Both the position numbers and the translations under genes were made by a program. A DNA stretch of 48,060 nt from Candidatus Neomicrothrix sp. UBA2983 (GTDB taxonomy: Bacteria; Actinomycetota; Acidimicrobiia; Acidimicrobiales; MedAcidi-G1): the NCBI GenBank assembly GCA_002346745.1, contig DEAL01000002.1, forward strand, positions 1 through 48,060. Direction: 5' to 3'. How positions within the stretch are numbered: the stretch's first letter is position 1; each line of letters starts with the position of its first letter. Positions 21,946 through 30,823 of the stretch are shown one piece after another. The notes under the pieces are model-generated. The model ran no database searches, was not told where the DNA came from, and was given only the letters and a program-made list of their open reading frames with translations.

Positions 21946-24801
21946 TCAGTTGTCGCTGCGCTGGATGGCCCGCTCGTCGGTGCCGAGGTAGCTGGCCACG
22001 ACTTTGGGGTCGTGCCGGACCACGTCGGGGGTTCCCTCGGCGATGACCTGGCCGGCCTCGAGGCAGTAGACCCGGTCGGAGAGGGCCATGATCATCGGCA
22101 TGTCGTGCTCGATCACGACCATGGTGGCGCCGAGTTCGCCCTGGATGGCCTTGAGTAGTGGGCCGAAGGCCTCGGTCTCGCGCTGGGCGATGCCGGCGGT
22201 GGGCTCGTCGAGGCAGAGGATCCGGGCGTCGAGGGCGAGGAGGCCCGCCAGTTCGACGATGCGCCTGGTGCCGGTCGAGAGTTCGGCGACGAAGACGTCG
22301 GCGTAGCGGCCAAGTCCGAGGAAGTCGATGAGGTCACCGGCCTGGGCGTGCTTGGCCCGTTCGTTGCGGCCCGACGCCGGAAGGACCAGCGCGGTCGACA
22401 GGAAGCCGGTGCGTCCCCGGGCCTCGAGTGCGACCTTGACGGTCTCGCGGACGGTCAACTCGGGGAACAGGCGGGCGGCCTGGAAGGTGCGGCCGAGGCC
22501 GGTGCGGGCCCGTTGCGAGGCGGTGAGGCCGTTGACCTCGCGGCCGAGGATCTCGACGGTTCCCTCCGACGGCACGAAGCCGCCGATCGCGTTCATCAAC
22601 GTCGACTTGCCGGCGCCGTTGGTCCCGATGAGGCCGACCACCTCGCCGTAGCCGACCTCGAGGTTGGCGCCGTCGACGGCCCGGAGGCCACCGAAGGCGA
22701 CGGAGACGTCGCGCACGGCGATGGCTGCCCCTTCGCCGGGGGCCTCGTCGCGGTGGCTGCCGCCGACGGCCACTGCGGGCGGGGTGGTGAGGGTCTTCGA
22801 GGGGGCCTCGGGTAGCCGGGCCTCCGCCCAGGCCAGCAGGGCGTCGCGCACCGAGTAGGCGATCTGCACGAGGCCGCCGGGGAAGTACAGGAGCAGGATC
22901 AGCAGGCCGATGCTGGAGGTGAACAGCGGCACGAGGTCGTTCCCGGGCCAGAAGGCGGGGAGGCCGATCACCCAGAGCGCCCCGAGGACCGGGCCCAGCA
23001 CGCTGCCGAGGCCGCCGATGACGACGATCGAGACCATGCGCAGCGAGTCGCCGATCTGGAAGAAGCGGTCGGCGTAGTTGATGGTCTGCACCAGGCCGCC
23101 CAGCAGGGCGCCGCCGAGACCGGCGATGCCGCCGGCCAGCGAGAACGCCAGGAGTTTGGTCCGTGTCGGCGACACGGTGTAGGCGGCGGCGGTGTTCTCG
23201 TTCTCGCGGACGGCGATGATCGACCGTCCGATGCCGCTGCGGCGGAGGCGGGCGACGACGAACAGCACGAGTGCGAGCATCGCCAGGCAGAAGAAGTAGT
23301 AGGAGCGCTGCGACGTCAGGTCGATGGGGCCGAGGCTCCCTCGGCGGTACGGGACGCTGCGCTTGCCGTCGCTGAGAACCGGGCGCCGGTAGATGTACTG
23401 CTGGGCGGCCAGGGCGAAGGCGAACGTGGAGACGGCCAGCAAGAGTCCCTTGACGCGGAGTGCGCCCAGTCCGATGACGGCGGCGGTGACGGCAGCCACG
23501 GCACCGGCCAGCAGCATCGAGACCAGGTAGGGCACCTTGGGGACGGAGATGGTGAACAACTCCCACTTGTCGCCGAAGCCGACGCCCAGTTGCAGCCCCT
23601 TGTTGAAGCCCGCCGCAGCGAGCGCGCCGATGCCGGCGAAGGCCATCTGGCTGAGTGAGAGCTGGCCGGCCCAGCCGGTGACGATCGTGAGCGAGAGGGC
23701 GCAGACGGCGAAGGCCAGGATGCTGGAGTAGAGGAGGTGTCGGGACGGGAGGGGGACGAGGAAGGGCAGCGCCAGGGCGATGAGGCCCAGGGCGCCGAGC
23801 GCCAGGTGCGAGAGGTGTCGCACCCACCAGATCTCGCGCAGTCGTTCGGGGATGGGTCGCTGTCGGGGAGCGAACGAGAAGGACGACTCCTCCTCGTTGC
23901 CCGAGCGACTCTGGAACGCCACCGCCACGACGACCAGGATGAACAGCAGCAGGTCGATGAGGCCCATCTGGTCGAGGAAGACGAACTGGACGTGGGCCTG
24001 GACGATGCCGATGGCGATGCCGGCGATGAGTGCACGGGGGAACGAGACCATGCCGCCGATGACCGCGGCAGCGAGGGCGCGGACCATCGTGTTGGGGCCG
24101 AGGTTGGCGAGGCCCGTGATGCCGCCCCGGTTGCCCGAGAGCAGGATCAGCGAGATGCTCGACAGGGCGCCCGCCACCGTCCACACGAACAGCGACACCA
24201 TCTTCGGGTCGATGCCGGACAGGCGGGCCAGGTCGGGGTTGCCGGCCGAGGCCTGCACGGTCTGGCCGAAGACGGTCCGGTTGAGGAACCAGGCCAGGGT
24301 GAAGGCGATGAGGGGTACGGCGATGAGGATTGTGAGCTTGGCGCCGGTGATGCGCAGGCCGGCGACGTCCTCCCAGATGCTGGAGATGGCGGTCGGGTAG
24401 CGCGCGCCCCGCTGGGTGTCGAGGTCGGGGTAGGCGAGCATGACGGCCTGCATGAGCTGGGCGATGCCGATCGTGGCGACCAGCACGATGACCCGGGGGG
24501 AGTTGAACAGCCGGCGGACGACCGCCCGTTCGATGACCGCACCCAGGATCGTTCCGACCAGCAGGGCCACGGACAGGCTGACCCAGAAGGGCCAGCCGTA
24601 GTTGAAGACGAGCAGGGCCAGGAGGCCGGAGGCCGGCAGGCCCATGTTGCCGACGGCCAGGTTGATGACCCGGGTGGACCGGTAGACGAGGACGATGCCG
24701 AGGGCGACCAGCCCGAACACCATCCCGTTGACGAGGCCGTCGAACCAGAGCTGGCGGGTCGTCCAGACGGCGAGGACCGCCGGCTGCCCGACGACGCCCA
24801 C
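21946..24801 (-). CDS. Branched-chain amino acid-type ABC transporter, LivH-LivM-LivG triple fusion
   Basis: 951 aa holding three normally separate subunits. Residues about 1-290 are a LivH-type permease (WFDGLVNGMVFGLVALGIVL; NLGPNTMVRALAAAVIGGM). About 325-650 is a LivM-type permease (TGWAGQLSLSQMAFAGIGA; VRENENTAAAYTV; VVIGGLGSVLGPVLGA). About 690-945 is a LivG-type ATPase with Walker A GTNGAGKSTLMNAIGG, signature LSTGTRRIVELA and Walker B ILCLDEPTAGI. The GTG start lies one base after the MFS-LivF stop, so the two form an operon and presumably one transporter. No substrate-binding protein gene is within the window. The Leu/Ile/Val substrate is a family-level guess; other amides or acids are possible. 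Confidence 0.9.
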   Translation of the reverse strand: MGVVGQPAVLAVWTTRQLWFDGLVNGMVFGLVALGIVLVYRSTRVINLAVGNMGLPASGLLALLVFNYGWPFWVSLSVALLVGTILGAVIERAVVRRLFNSPRVIVLVATIGIAQLMQAVMLAYPDLDTQRGARYPTAISSIWEDVAGLRITGAKLTILIAVPLIAFTLAWFLNRTVFGQTVQASAGNPDLARLSGIDPKMVSLFVWTVAGALSSISLILLSGNRGGITGLANLGPNTMVRALAAAVIGGMVSFPRALIAGIAIGIVQAHVQFVFLDQMGLIDLLLFILVVVAVAFQSRSGNEEESSFSFAPRQRPIPERLREIWWVRHLSHLALGALGLIALALPFLVPLPSRHLLYSSILAFAVCALSLTIVTGWAGQLSLSQMAFAGIGALAAAGFNKGLQLGVGFGDKWELFTISVPKVPYLVSMLLAGAVAAVTAAVIGLGALRVKGLLLAVSTFAFALAAQQYIYRRPVLSDGKRSVPYRRGSLGPIDLTSQRSYYFFCLAMLALVLFVVARLRRSGIGRSIIAVRENENTAAAYTVSPTRTKLLAFSLAGGIAGLGGALLGGLVQTINYADRFFQIGDSLRMVSIVVIGGLGSVLGPVLGALWVIGLPAFWPGNDLVPLFTSSIGLLILLLYFPGGLVQIAYSVRDALLAWAEARLPEAPSKTLTTPPAVAVGGSHRDEAPGEGAAIAVRDVSVAFGGLRAVDGANLEVGYGEVVGLIGTNGAGKSTLMNAIGGFVPSEGTVEILGREVNGLTASQRARTGLGRTFQAARLFPELTVRETVKVALEARGRTGFLSTALVLPASGRNERAKHAQAGDLIDFLGLGRYADVFVAELSTGTRRIVELAGLLALDARILCLDEPTAGIAQRETEAFGPLLKAIQGELGATMVVIEHDMPMIMALSDRVYCLEAGQVIAEGTPDVVRHDPKVVASYLGTDERAIQRSDN

Positions 24802-24802
24802 C

Positions 24803-27055
24803 TCAGCCGCCTTCCTTGCCGAGGAAGACGGCGCGGGCGAGGTCGTCGCGTTCGAGCAGTTCCTGGGCGGGACCCTCGAACCGGACCTGGCCCTTCTCGA
24901 GGAAGATGGCCCGGTCGGCGACGGAGAGGGCGACGTTCAGCGACTGCTCGACGATGATGATGGTCTGGCCCTGCTCCTGGAGGCGTTCGATGACCTGGAG
25001 GAGGTCCTGGACCACGGTGGGGGCGAGGCCCAGCGACAGCTCGTCGATGAGCAGGATCTCGGGGTCGTGGAGGAGGACCCTGGCCAGAGCGAGCATCTGC
25101 TGCTGGCCGCCGGACATGGAGCTGGCCCGCTGACCCTGGCGGCCGGCCAGGTCGGGGAACAGGTCGAGCACCCGGTCGATGCGTGCGGCCACATCGGCCT
25201 TGTCGCGGCGGTGTACGTAGGCGCCCATGGTGAGGTTCTGGTGGACGGTCATGTCGGGGAACACGCCCTTGCCGCCGGGGAGCTGGTGGATGCCGAGTGC
25301 GGCCCGCAGCTGTGGCGACGTGTAGGTGATCGTGCGACCGCCCAGTCGGACGACGCCGCGGCGAGGCGTGCCGAGGCCGCTGACGACGCGCAGCAACGTC
25401 GACTTGCCGGCGCCGTTGGTGCCGAGAAGTGCGAGGGTCTCGCCCTGCTTGAGCTCGAAGCCCACGTCGAACAGGACCTGCACCGGGCCGTAGTGGAAGT
25501 CGAGGTTGTTGACCTGGAGGGCCGGAACCTCGCCGGTTTCCTTCAGACGACGCTGTTCGTCCTGCTCGTCGAGCAGTTCCTGGACGTTGAGGGACAGGTC
25601 GTGGCGCACGAGGCGGGAACCGCGGTACAGGATCCAGCCGCCCAGCATCGACGTGGGCACAGACAGCACCAGGGCCGTGACCCGCGGTCCCCAGGCGTCG
25701 GTGAAGAGCAGGGAGATGAGTCCGCCGCCGGCGGCGCCGATGAAGAAGATGTAGAGGGTGATGAGGGCGGTGCCGCTGCCACGCAGTCGGTAGGGGACGA
25801 TGGACTGCATCAGCGGGCCGACCATGGCGAAGGCGGCGATGAAGAGCACCGTCTGGGGGACGCCGAAGGCGATGAACAGTGGGACGTTCGGCACGGCGTA
25901 CTGGATGGGCTTGAAGAGGGTGCCGAGGCCGATGCAGATGCCGACCATCTTGAGCGAGCGTGTGGGGTCCTCCCGCCAGAGTCGGTCGAACTTGGGACCC
26001 ACGTAGAGGAGGCCGAACACGGCGAAGATGCCGCCGATGGTGACGGTGACGCCGCGGTCGAGCGGATCCAGGTTCCAACGCTCCTCGAGGTAGAGGCTCT
26101 CGAGGACGGGGACCGTGAAGAGGCCGAATCCGAGTGCGCTGAAGCCGACGACGACGGTCTTGACGGTGCGGATCTGCATGAGCCGTGAGAAGGCGGCGTC
26201 CAGCGACACCGGCAGCGGGTCCTCCTCGACGAACGACTCGCCGAGCACGTCGACCTTCTCCCACTGGCCGCGGGGCGGTTCCTTCATGAAGAAGGCGGCG
26301 ATGGCGATGACCGCGACGGGGATGCCCAGGATGTAGTAGGCCCAGCGCCAGCCGTCGACCTCGCCGGGTCCGTTGGCGGCGACGGCGATGCCGCCGACGA
26401 TCACGGGACTGAGCACTGCCACCAGGCGGGCCGAGCCGTTCATGATGGCCCCGAGCCGGCCGCGGATGCCGATGGGGTACGAGTCCGCCATGATCGACGA
26501 GTGGACCGGGATGGTGTTGGCCTTGGCGATGCCGACGCCGAAGCGGGCCCAGAAGAAGGCGAAGGCGTTGGTGGCCAGGCCGGACAGGAACACCATGGCG
26601 GTGAAGAAGACGCTGGACCAGCCGATGATCGGCACCCGCCTCATGCGGTCAGCCGCCCAGCCCATCGGGATGGCGCCGAACACGACAAAGGCACTGGAGG
26701 AGGCGGCGATGAAGGTGATGGCACCATCGCTGACACCGAAGGTGTCGCGCATGTCAGGGGCCAGGACGGTGATGGCGGCCGTCTGGAGTTCGTCGAGGGA
26801 GGCGAGGAGCAGCAGGATCACGAAGGTCGTGGCGCCGCCGCCCATCTGGAGGCCCTTGCGGATGCTGATGCCCTCGGACTTGACGCCGGGCAGCAGTTCG
26901 TCAGCGAAGATCACCTCGCTGGCGGCCTGATGGGCCTCGCGCCGTGCCTCCTCCTCGAGGACGGTGGCGGCGAGCGTGGAGGCACCGGAGGCACCGGAGG
27001 CACCGGACGCGTCGGCGGTCGGGGTCGTGCGGTCGTCCCGCGGAGAGTCAGCCAC
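24803..27055 (-). CDS. MFS transporter fused to a LivF-type ABC ATPase
   Basis: About 750 aa. A disordered N-terminus with a Gly-Ala-Ser repeat leads to a 12-helix major facilitator domain at about 70-480. This has a motif A-like loop, GWAADRMRRVPIIG, and ARFGVGIAKANTIPVHSSIM. A linker helix rich in Glu/Gln follows. A complete LivF-type ATPase occupies about 515-745, with Walker A LGTNGAGKSTLLRVVSG, signature SMSGGQQQMLALARVLL and Walker B ILLIDELSLGL. The ATPase is expected to pair with the LivG domain of the next gene. GTG 27055 was chosen because a TAGGGT lies 8 bases upstream on that strand; TTG 27064 is the longest alternative. Joining a secondary carrier to an ABC ATPase is unusual. Confidence 0.88.
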   Translation of the reverse strand: MADSPRDDRTTPTADASGASGASGASTLAATVLEEEARREAHQAASEVIFADELLPGVKSEGISIRKGLQMGGGATTFVILLLLASLDELQTAAITVLAPDMRDTFGVSDGAITFIAASSSAFVVFGAIPMGWAADRMRRVPIIGWSSVFFTAMVFLSGLATNAFAFFWARFGVGIAKANTIPVHSSIMADSYPIGIRGRLGAIMNGSARLVAVLSPVIVGGIAVAANGPGEVDGWRWAYYILGIPVAVIAIAAFFMKEPPRGQWEKVDVLGESFVEEDPLPVSLDAAFSRLMQIRTVKTVVVGFSALGFGLFTVPVLESLYLEERWNLDPLDRGVTVTIGGIFAVFGLLYVGPKFDRLWREDPTRSLKMVGICIGLGTLFKPIQYAVPNVPLFIAFGVPQTVLFIAAFAMVGPLMQSIVPYRLRGSGTALITLYIFFIGAAGGGLISLLFTDAWGPRVTALVLSVPTSMLGGWILYRGSRLVRHDLSLNVQELLDEQDEQRRLKETGEVPALQVNNLDFHYGPVQVLFDVGFELKQGETLALLGTNGAGKSTLLRVVSGLGTPRRGVVRLGGRTITYTSPQLRAALGIHQLPGGKGVFPDMTVHQNLTMGAYVHRRDKADVAARIDRVLDLFPDLAGRQGQRASSMSGGQQQMLALARVLLHDPEILLIDELSLGLAPTVVQDLLQVIERLQEQGQTIIIVEQSLNVALSVADRAIFLEKGQVRFEGPAQELLERDDLARAVFLGKEGG
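26978..27004 (+). repeat. 9-bp tandem repeat x3 inside the MFS-LivF gene
   Basis: GGAGGCACC occurs three times in a row, encoding Gly-Ala-Ser repeats on the minus strand within the disordered N-terminus. It is in frame, so copy-number change would alter only linker length. Confidence 0.85.
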
Positions 27056-27063
27056 GGCGGGCA

Positions 27064-27069
27064 ACCCTA
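27064..27069 (-). promoter_or_regulatory. Putative -10 element (TAGGGT) for the transporter operon
   Basis: On the minus strand TAGGGT is followed after 8 nt by GTG 27055. It suggests a leaderless or near-leaderless transcript. Confidence 0.4.
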
Positions 27070-27075
27070 CCCGCG

Positions 27076-27098
27076 GTCAGAATCTGACGCTGTGTCAG
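27076..27098. promoter_or_regulatory. Overlapping inverted repeats in the divergent transporter/glpD promoter
   Basis: GTCAGA-A-TCTGAC is a perfect 6-bp inverted repeat (27076-27088). CTGAC-GCTGT-GTCAG overlaps it (27084-27098), so three GTCAG half-sites alternate in orientation. The site lies between the two divergent -10 elements and looks like an operator. The binding protein is unknown. Confidence 0.5.
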
Positions 27099-27135
27099 GA
27101 AACCGATCGGTGGATGGTTTCGCGCGGGGCCGACC

Positions 27136-27141
27136 TACCCT
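27136..27141 (+). promoter_or_regulatory. Putative -10 element (TACCCT) for glpD
   Basis: TACCCT ends 9 nt before ATG 27151. No ribosome site is present, so a leaderless or very short-leader mRNA is likely. Confidence 0.45.
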
Positions 27142-27150
27142 CGGACGGTC

Positions 27151-28749
27151 ATGCCTGATCCGTCCCGGACCGCATTCTCCCGCGCCCGCTCCCTCGTACG
27201 CCTGGCCGACGACCGTTTCGACCTGCTGGTCGTCGGCGGCGGGATCACCGGTGCGGGCGTGGCCCTCGATGCTGCCAGCCGCGGCCTCTCGGTGGCGCTG
27301 GTCGACAAGGGCGACCTGGCGTCGGGGACCTCCTCCAAGTCGTCCAAGCTCGTGCACGGCGGCCTGCGGTACCTCCAGCAGGGCGAGATCGGATTGGTCT
27401 ACCAGGCACTGCTCGAGCGGCAGCGGCTGCTGAGAAACGCCCCCCACCTCGTCAGCGGGCTGCCGTTCGTCCTGCCCATCCTGACGAAGGGTGGCCTGGT
27501 CGACCGGCGCATCGCCAGGGCGTTGGGCCTGGCCCTCTGGCAGTACGACCTGACCGGCGGAGCCCGCCTGGGCTGGCACCGCCGCCTCGACGCCGACGCC
27601 GTTCACGGCCTGTTCCCCGGCCTACGGTCCGGCGCGGTCGCCTCGGGCTATCGCTACTGGGACGCCTGGGCCGACGACGCCCGCCTGACCCTGGCCCTGG
27701 CCCGCACCGCCGCCATCGACCACGGCGCCGCAGTCGCCACCTACACCGCCATCACGGGGGTGGCACGGCACGACGGCCGGGTCGTCGGGGCCACCGTCGA
27801 GGCCGACGGCCGCACCATCGAGGTGGCCTGCGACGCCGTCGTCAACGCCTGTGGCGTGTGGGCCGAGGGCGTGCAGGGGATCACCGGCGTGGCGGACGCC
27901 TTCGACATCCGGCCCGCCAAGGGCGTGCACCTGTCGGTGCCCTTCGAGCGACTGCCGGTCGAGGCGGCCTTCGTGCTCCCGGTGCGCGGCGACCGGCGCA
28001 GCATCTTCGTCCTGCCCTGGCCGGACGGGCACACCTACATCGGCACGACCGATACCGACTTCGACGGCCCGCTGGACGACCCCACCTGCACGGCCGACGA
28101 CATCACCTACCTGCTCGGGGCGGTGAACGCGCTAACGGACGCCGAACTCTCGGCCGGCGACGTCACCGGCGCCTGGGCCGGGCTGCGTCCCCTCGTCGCC
28201 ACGGGTGACGCCGCCCGGACCGCCGACCTCTCACGTCACCACGTGGTCCTCTCGGACCCGTCGGGCGTCGTGACGGTGACCGGCGGCAAGCTGACCACCT
28301 ATCGGCGCATGGCCCAGGACACCGTCGACGCCGTGTTGAAGCTGCGCGGCCGGTTCCGACGGTGCCGAACCAGGCGACTTCGGCTCCGGGGCGCCGGCGG
28401 TGGGGGGACCGGCGACCCGCACCTCGACGGCCGCTACGGCGACGAGGCGGAGCGGGTCAGGGCACTGGTCGAGGAGGATCCCACGCTCGGAGAGCCACTC
28501 GTTCCCGGGCTGGCCTACCTCCGGGCCGAGGCGGTCCACGCCGTCAGGCATGAGATGGCGACGACGCTCGACGACGTGCTCTCGCGCCGCACCCGTGCCC
28601 GCCTGGAGGACCGGACCGCGACGCTGGCCGCCGCATCAGCAGTGGCCGACCTCATGGCCGCCGAGGCGGGGTGGTCCGACGAGCGTCGTGATGGCGAAGT
28701 GTCCACCCTCCGCGCCTCGATCGAGGCGGAGGTGGAGGCCGCGGGCTAG
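27151..28749 (+). CDS. glpD: Glycerol-3-phosphate dehydrogenase (FAD)
   Basis: 532 aa. It oxidises glycerol 3-phosphate to dihydroxyacetone phosphate at the membrane, passing electrons to quinone. The FAD motif is LLVVGGGITGAGVALDAASR. SGTSSKSSKLVHGGLRYLQQ is the hallmark of the family. YIGTTDTDFDG and VTVTGGKLTTYRRMAQD follow, then the C-terminal domain. No glpK or glpF gene is close. The stop shares the palindrome CTAG with the stop of the convergent CoA ligase gene, leaving no intergenic space. Confidence 0.93.
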   Translation: MPDPSRTAFSRARSLVRLADDRFDLLVVGGGITGAGVALDAASRGLSVALVDKGDLASGTSSKSSKLVHGGLRYLQQGEIGLVYQALLERQRLLRNAPHLVSGLPFVLPILTKGGLVDRRIARALGLALWQYDLTGGARLGWHRRLDADAVHGLFPGLRSGAVASGYRYWDAWADDARLTLALARTAAIDHGAAVATYTAITGVARHDGRVVGATVEADGRTIEVACDAVVNACGVWAEGVQGITGVADAFDIRPAKGVHLSVPFERLPVEAAFVLPVRGDRRSIFVLPWPDGHTYIGTTDTDFDGPLDDPTCTADDITYLLGAVNALTDAELSAGDVTGAWAGLRPLVATGDAARTADLSRHHVVLSDPSGVVTVTGGKLTTYRRMAQDTVDAVLKLRGRFRRCRTRRLRLRGAGGGGTGDPHLDGRYGDEAERVRALVEEDPTLGEPLVPGLAYLRAEAVHAVRHEMATTLDDVLSRRTRARLEDRTATLAAASAVADLMAAEAGWSDERRDGEVSTLRASIEAEVEAAG

Positions 28750-30065
28750 CCGGCCAGCGGGTCGGTGTCGTCGACCTGCTCGAAGACCCGCTTGACCTTG
28801 CCGGCCTCGGTGCGGGGCATCGAGCCGGCGGCGACCATCTCGACGGTGGCGCGGATGCGGATCCGGTCGGCGATCGCACGCGACACCCGTTCGGTCGTCG
28901 AGGCGGCATCGGCAGCGTCGGGACCCAGTTCGGCGCGTACGCGCAGTTCGGCCATCGAGCCCCGCCTGTCGACGACGATGGCGTAGTTCCGGCCGACGTC
29001 GGGGTCGTCGAAGAGGGCTGACTCGATCTCCTTCGGGTACACGTTGACGCCCCGGATGATGAGCATGTCGTCGGCCCGGCCGTTCAGCCGGGCGATGCGC
29101 GTCCAGTGCCGGCCATCGACGCCGCCGTCGGGGACGATGCGAGTGATGTCGCGGGTGCGGTAGCGCAGCACCGGCTGGGCGGTCTTGGTGAGCGTGGTGA
29201 GGACCAGTTCGCCCCATTCGCCGTCCGGCAGCAGCGCCCCGGTCTCGGGGTCGACGATCTCGGGGAGGAAGTGGTCGTCGAACACGTTGAGGACGCCCAG
29301 GTCGTCGGCAGCCTCCATGGCGACGCCGGGGCCGATGATCTCGGAGAGTCCGTAGATGTCGAGGGCGGTGAGGCGGCCGCCCCATGCCTCCTGGATGCGT
29401 TCTCGCATGCCCTCCGACCAGGGTTCCGCCCCGAGGATGCCGATCTCGGCCCGGATCCGGTCGAGGACGCCCAGCTCGGCGGCCCGTTCGGCCATGAGGA
29501 GGGCGAACGACGGCGTGGCGGACATGACCCGGGAGCCGAGGTCCTCGAGCAGCTGGAGCTGGAGGGCGGTGTTGCCTCCGGACACGGGGACGACGGTGCA
29601 GCCCAGCCGTTCGCCGCCGTAGTGCAGGCCGAGGCCGCCGGTGAACAGGCCGTAGCCGTAGCCGTTGTGGAGGGTGTCGTCGGGGCGGACACCGGCCAGG
29701 GCGAGGGCCCGGGCGTTGACCTCTGCCCAGATGGCGATGTCCTCGCGGGAGTAGTACACGATGGTCGGCTTGCCGCTGGTGCCGGAACTGGCATGGAGCC
29801 GGATGGTGTCGTCGAGCGGCTGGATCAGCATCCCGGTTGGGTAGGTGTCGCGCAGGTCCTGCTTGACGGTGAACGGCAGCTCGGGCAGGGCGTCAAGCGA
29901 GTCGACGCCACTGGGGTCGACGCCGGCCAGCTTTTCCCTCCAGAACGGGTTGCCGCTGCCGGCCAGGCGGGCGACGAGGTCGCGGAGCCGGTGCGTCTGG
30001 AGGGCGGCCTTGGCCTCGGGGTCGGCGGTGCCGACGACGTCGATGGGGGCGATGGGGTCAGCCAT
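28746..30065 (-). CDS. Phenylacetate-CoA ligase family (PaaK-type) acyl-CoA synthetase
   Basis: 439 aa, the usual PaaK length. The AMP-binding loop is SSGTSGKPTIVYYS, with LDIYGLSEIIGPG, LRYRTRDITRIV and the C-terminal lysine region MPRTEAGKVKRVFEQ. It activates an aryl- or alkyl-carboxylate to its CoA thioester using ATP. No phenylacetyl-CoA epoxidase genes are in the window, so the substrate may be another acid. ATG 30065 was chosen because it starts the conserved region. TetR lies 22 bp upstream on the same strand and may be co-transcribed. Confidence 0.88.
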   Translation of the reverse strand: MADPIAPIDVVGTADPEAKAALQTHRLRDLVARLAGSGNPFWREKLAGVDPSGVDSLDALPELPFTVKQDLRDTYPTGMLIQPLDDTIRLHASSGTSGKPTIVYYSREDIAIWAEVNARALALAGVRPDDTLHNGYGYGLFTGGLGLHYGGERLGCTVVPVSGGNTALQLQLLEDLGSRVMSATPSFALLMAERAAELGVLDRIRAEIGILGAEPWSEGMRERIQEAWGGRLTALDIYGLSEIIGPGVAMEAADDLGVLNVFDDHFLPEIVDPETGALLPDGEWGELVLTTLTKTAQPVLRYRTRDITRIVPDGGVDGRHWTRIARLNGRADDMLIIRGVNVYPKEIESALFDDPDVGRNYAIVVDRRGSMAELRVRAELGPDAADAASTTERVSRAIADRIRIRATVEMVAAGSMPRTEAGKVKRVFEQVDDTDPLAG

Positions 30066-30087
30066 GCGGTGAGGGTAGGGGTTGCGC

Positions 30088-30768
30088 TCAGTCCTCCGGC
30101 ATGTACTCCTCGACGACGGCGCGGACGGTGCGTTCGAAGAGGTCGGACAGGTCGACCTGGGTGGTGAGGGCGTCGCGTGTGGACGGATCGACGTCGGGGT
30201 CCTCGACCTGTGCCCACACGGCCGTGCGCGTGCGGTCCGGGGGGATTGCGCCCCGGTCGTCCCGCAGGGCCACGACGAGGAAGCCGCCGACGCAGATGAG
30301 GATGGCCCGCAGGGCGTCACGGGCGTCCTCGCCGACGACCCCGGCGGCGGTGAGTTCGCGGGCCATGGCGACCTCGAGTTGCTTGTGGAGCACCGAGGTC
30401 TCGCCGTGCAACTCGGCCAGTTGGGCGATTCCGCGGTGGGCGCGGGCCTCGTCGAACAGGTGACGGGCGATCGACATGACGCGGTCGCGGGTGGTGTCGC
30501 CGTGGACGGCATGCTCCGCCTGGCGTTCGCCGTGGCGCCGGATGGCCGCCTCGACCACGTCGTCGCGGCTGCCGACGTGCCAGTAGATCGTGGTGGTGGC
30601 GACGCCGAGTGTTCCGGCCAGACGTCGCATCGTCAGCGCCTCGGGACCGCCCTCGTCGACCAGGCGCAGTGCGGCTTCCACCACGTCGTCGGCGCAGAGG
30701 CCGGCGTGCCGGCCGGCGGCCGGGCGTGCGGAGGTCCGGTTGGTCGACGGGGTGGCCACGACTTGCAT
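30088..30768 (-). CDS. TetR/AcrR family transcriptional regulator
   Basis: 226 aa. The N-terminal HTH spans about residues 27-73 (ADDVVEAALRLVDEGGPEAL then MRRLAGTLGVATTTIYWHVG). A C-terminal helical ligand-binding domain with hydrophobic segment AILICVGGFLVVALRDD follows. It probably represses the divergent hydrolase operon and its own CoA ligase operon, and is released by a metabolite of that pathway (inference from the divergent arrangement). Confidence 0.88.
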   Translation of the reverse strand: MQVVATPSTNRTSARPAAGRHAGLCADDVVEAALRLVDEGGPEALTMRRLAGTLGVATTTIYWHVGSRDDVVEAAIRRHGERQAEHAVHGDTTRDRVMSIARHLFDEARAHRGIAQLAELHGETSVLHKQLEVAMARELTAAGVVGEDARDALRAILICVGGFLVVALRDDRGAIPPDRTRTAVWAQVEDPDVDPSTRDALTTQVDLSDLFERTVRAVVEEYMPED

Positions 30769-30823
30769 GGTAGCTCGCGTTTATGTGACAGTGTTCAAGA
30801 ACGTTCGCTTGCAAGGAGCCCTC
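30769..30823. promoter_or_regulatory. Divergent promoter/operator between TetR and the hydrolase operon
   Basis: A 55-bp gap contains GTTC-AA-GAAC (30793-30802) overlapping the 8-bp palindrome GAACGTTC (30799-30806). A CATAAA element on the minus strand faces tetR. AAGGAG (30813-30818) serves the hydrolase ATG. Likely TetR binding site. Confidence 0.5.

Noticed and set aside
23737..24957. A 406-codon plus-strand frame opposite the transporter fusion
   Set aside because: Highly charged low-complexity translation typical of antisense to membrane helices; the minus frame is clearly LivH.
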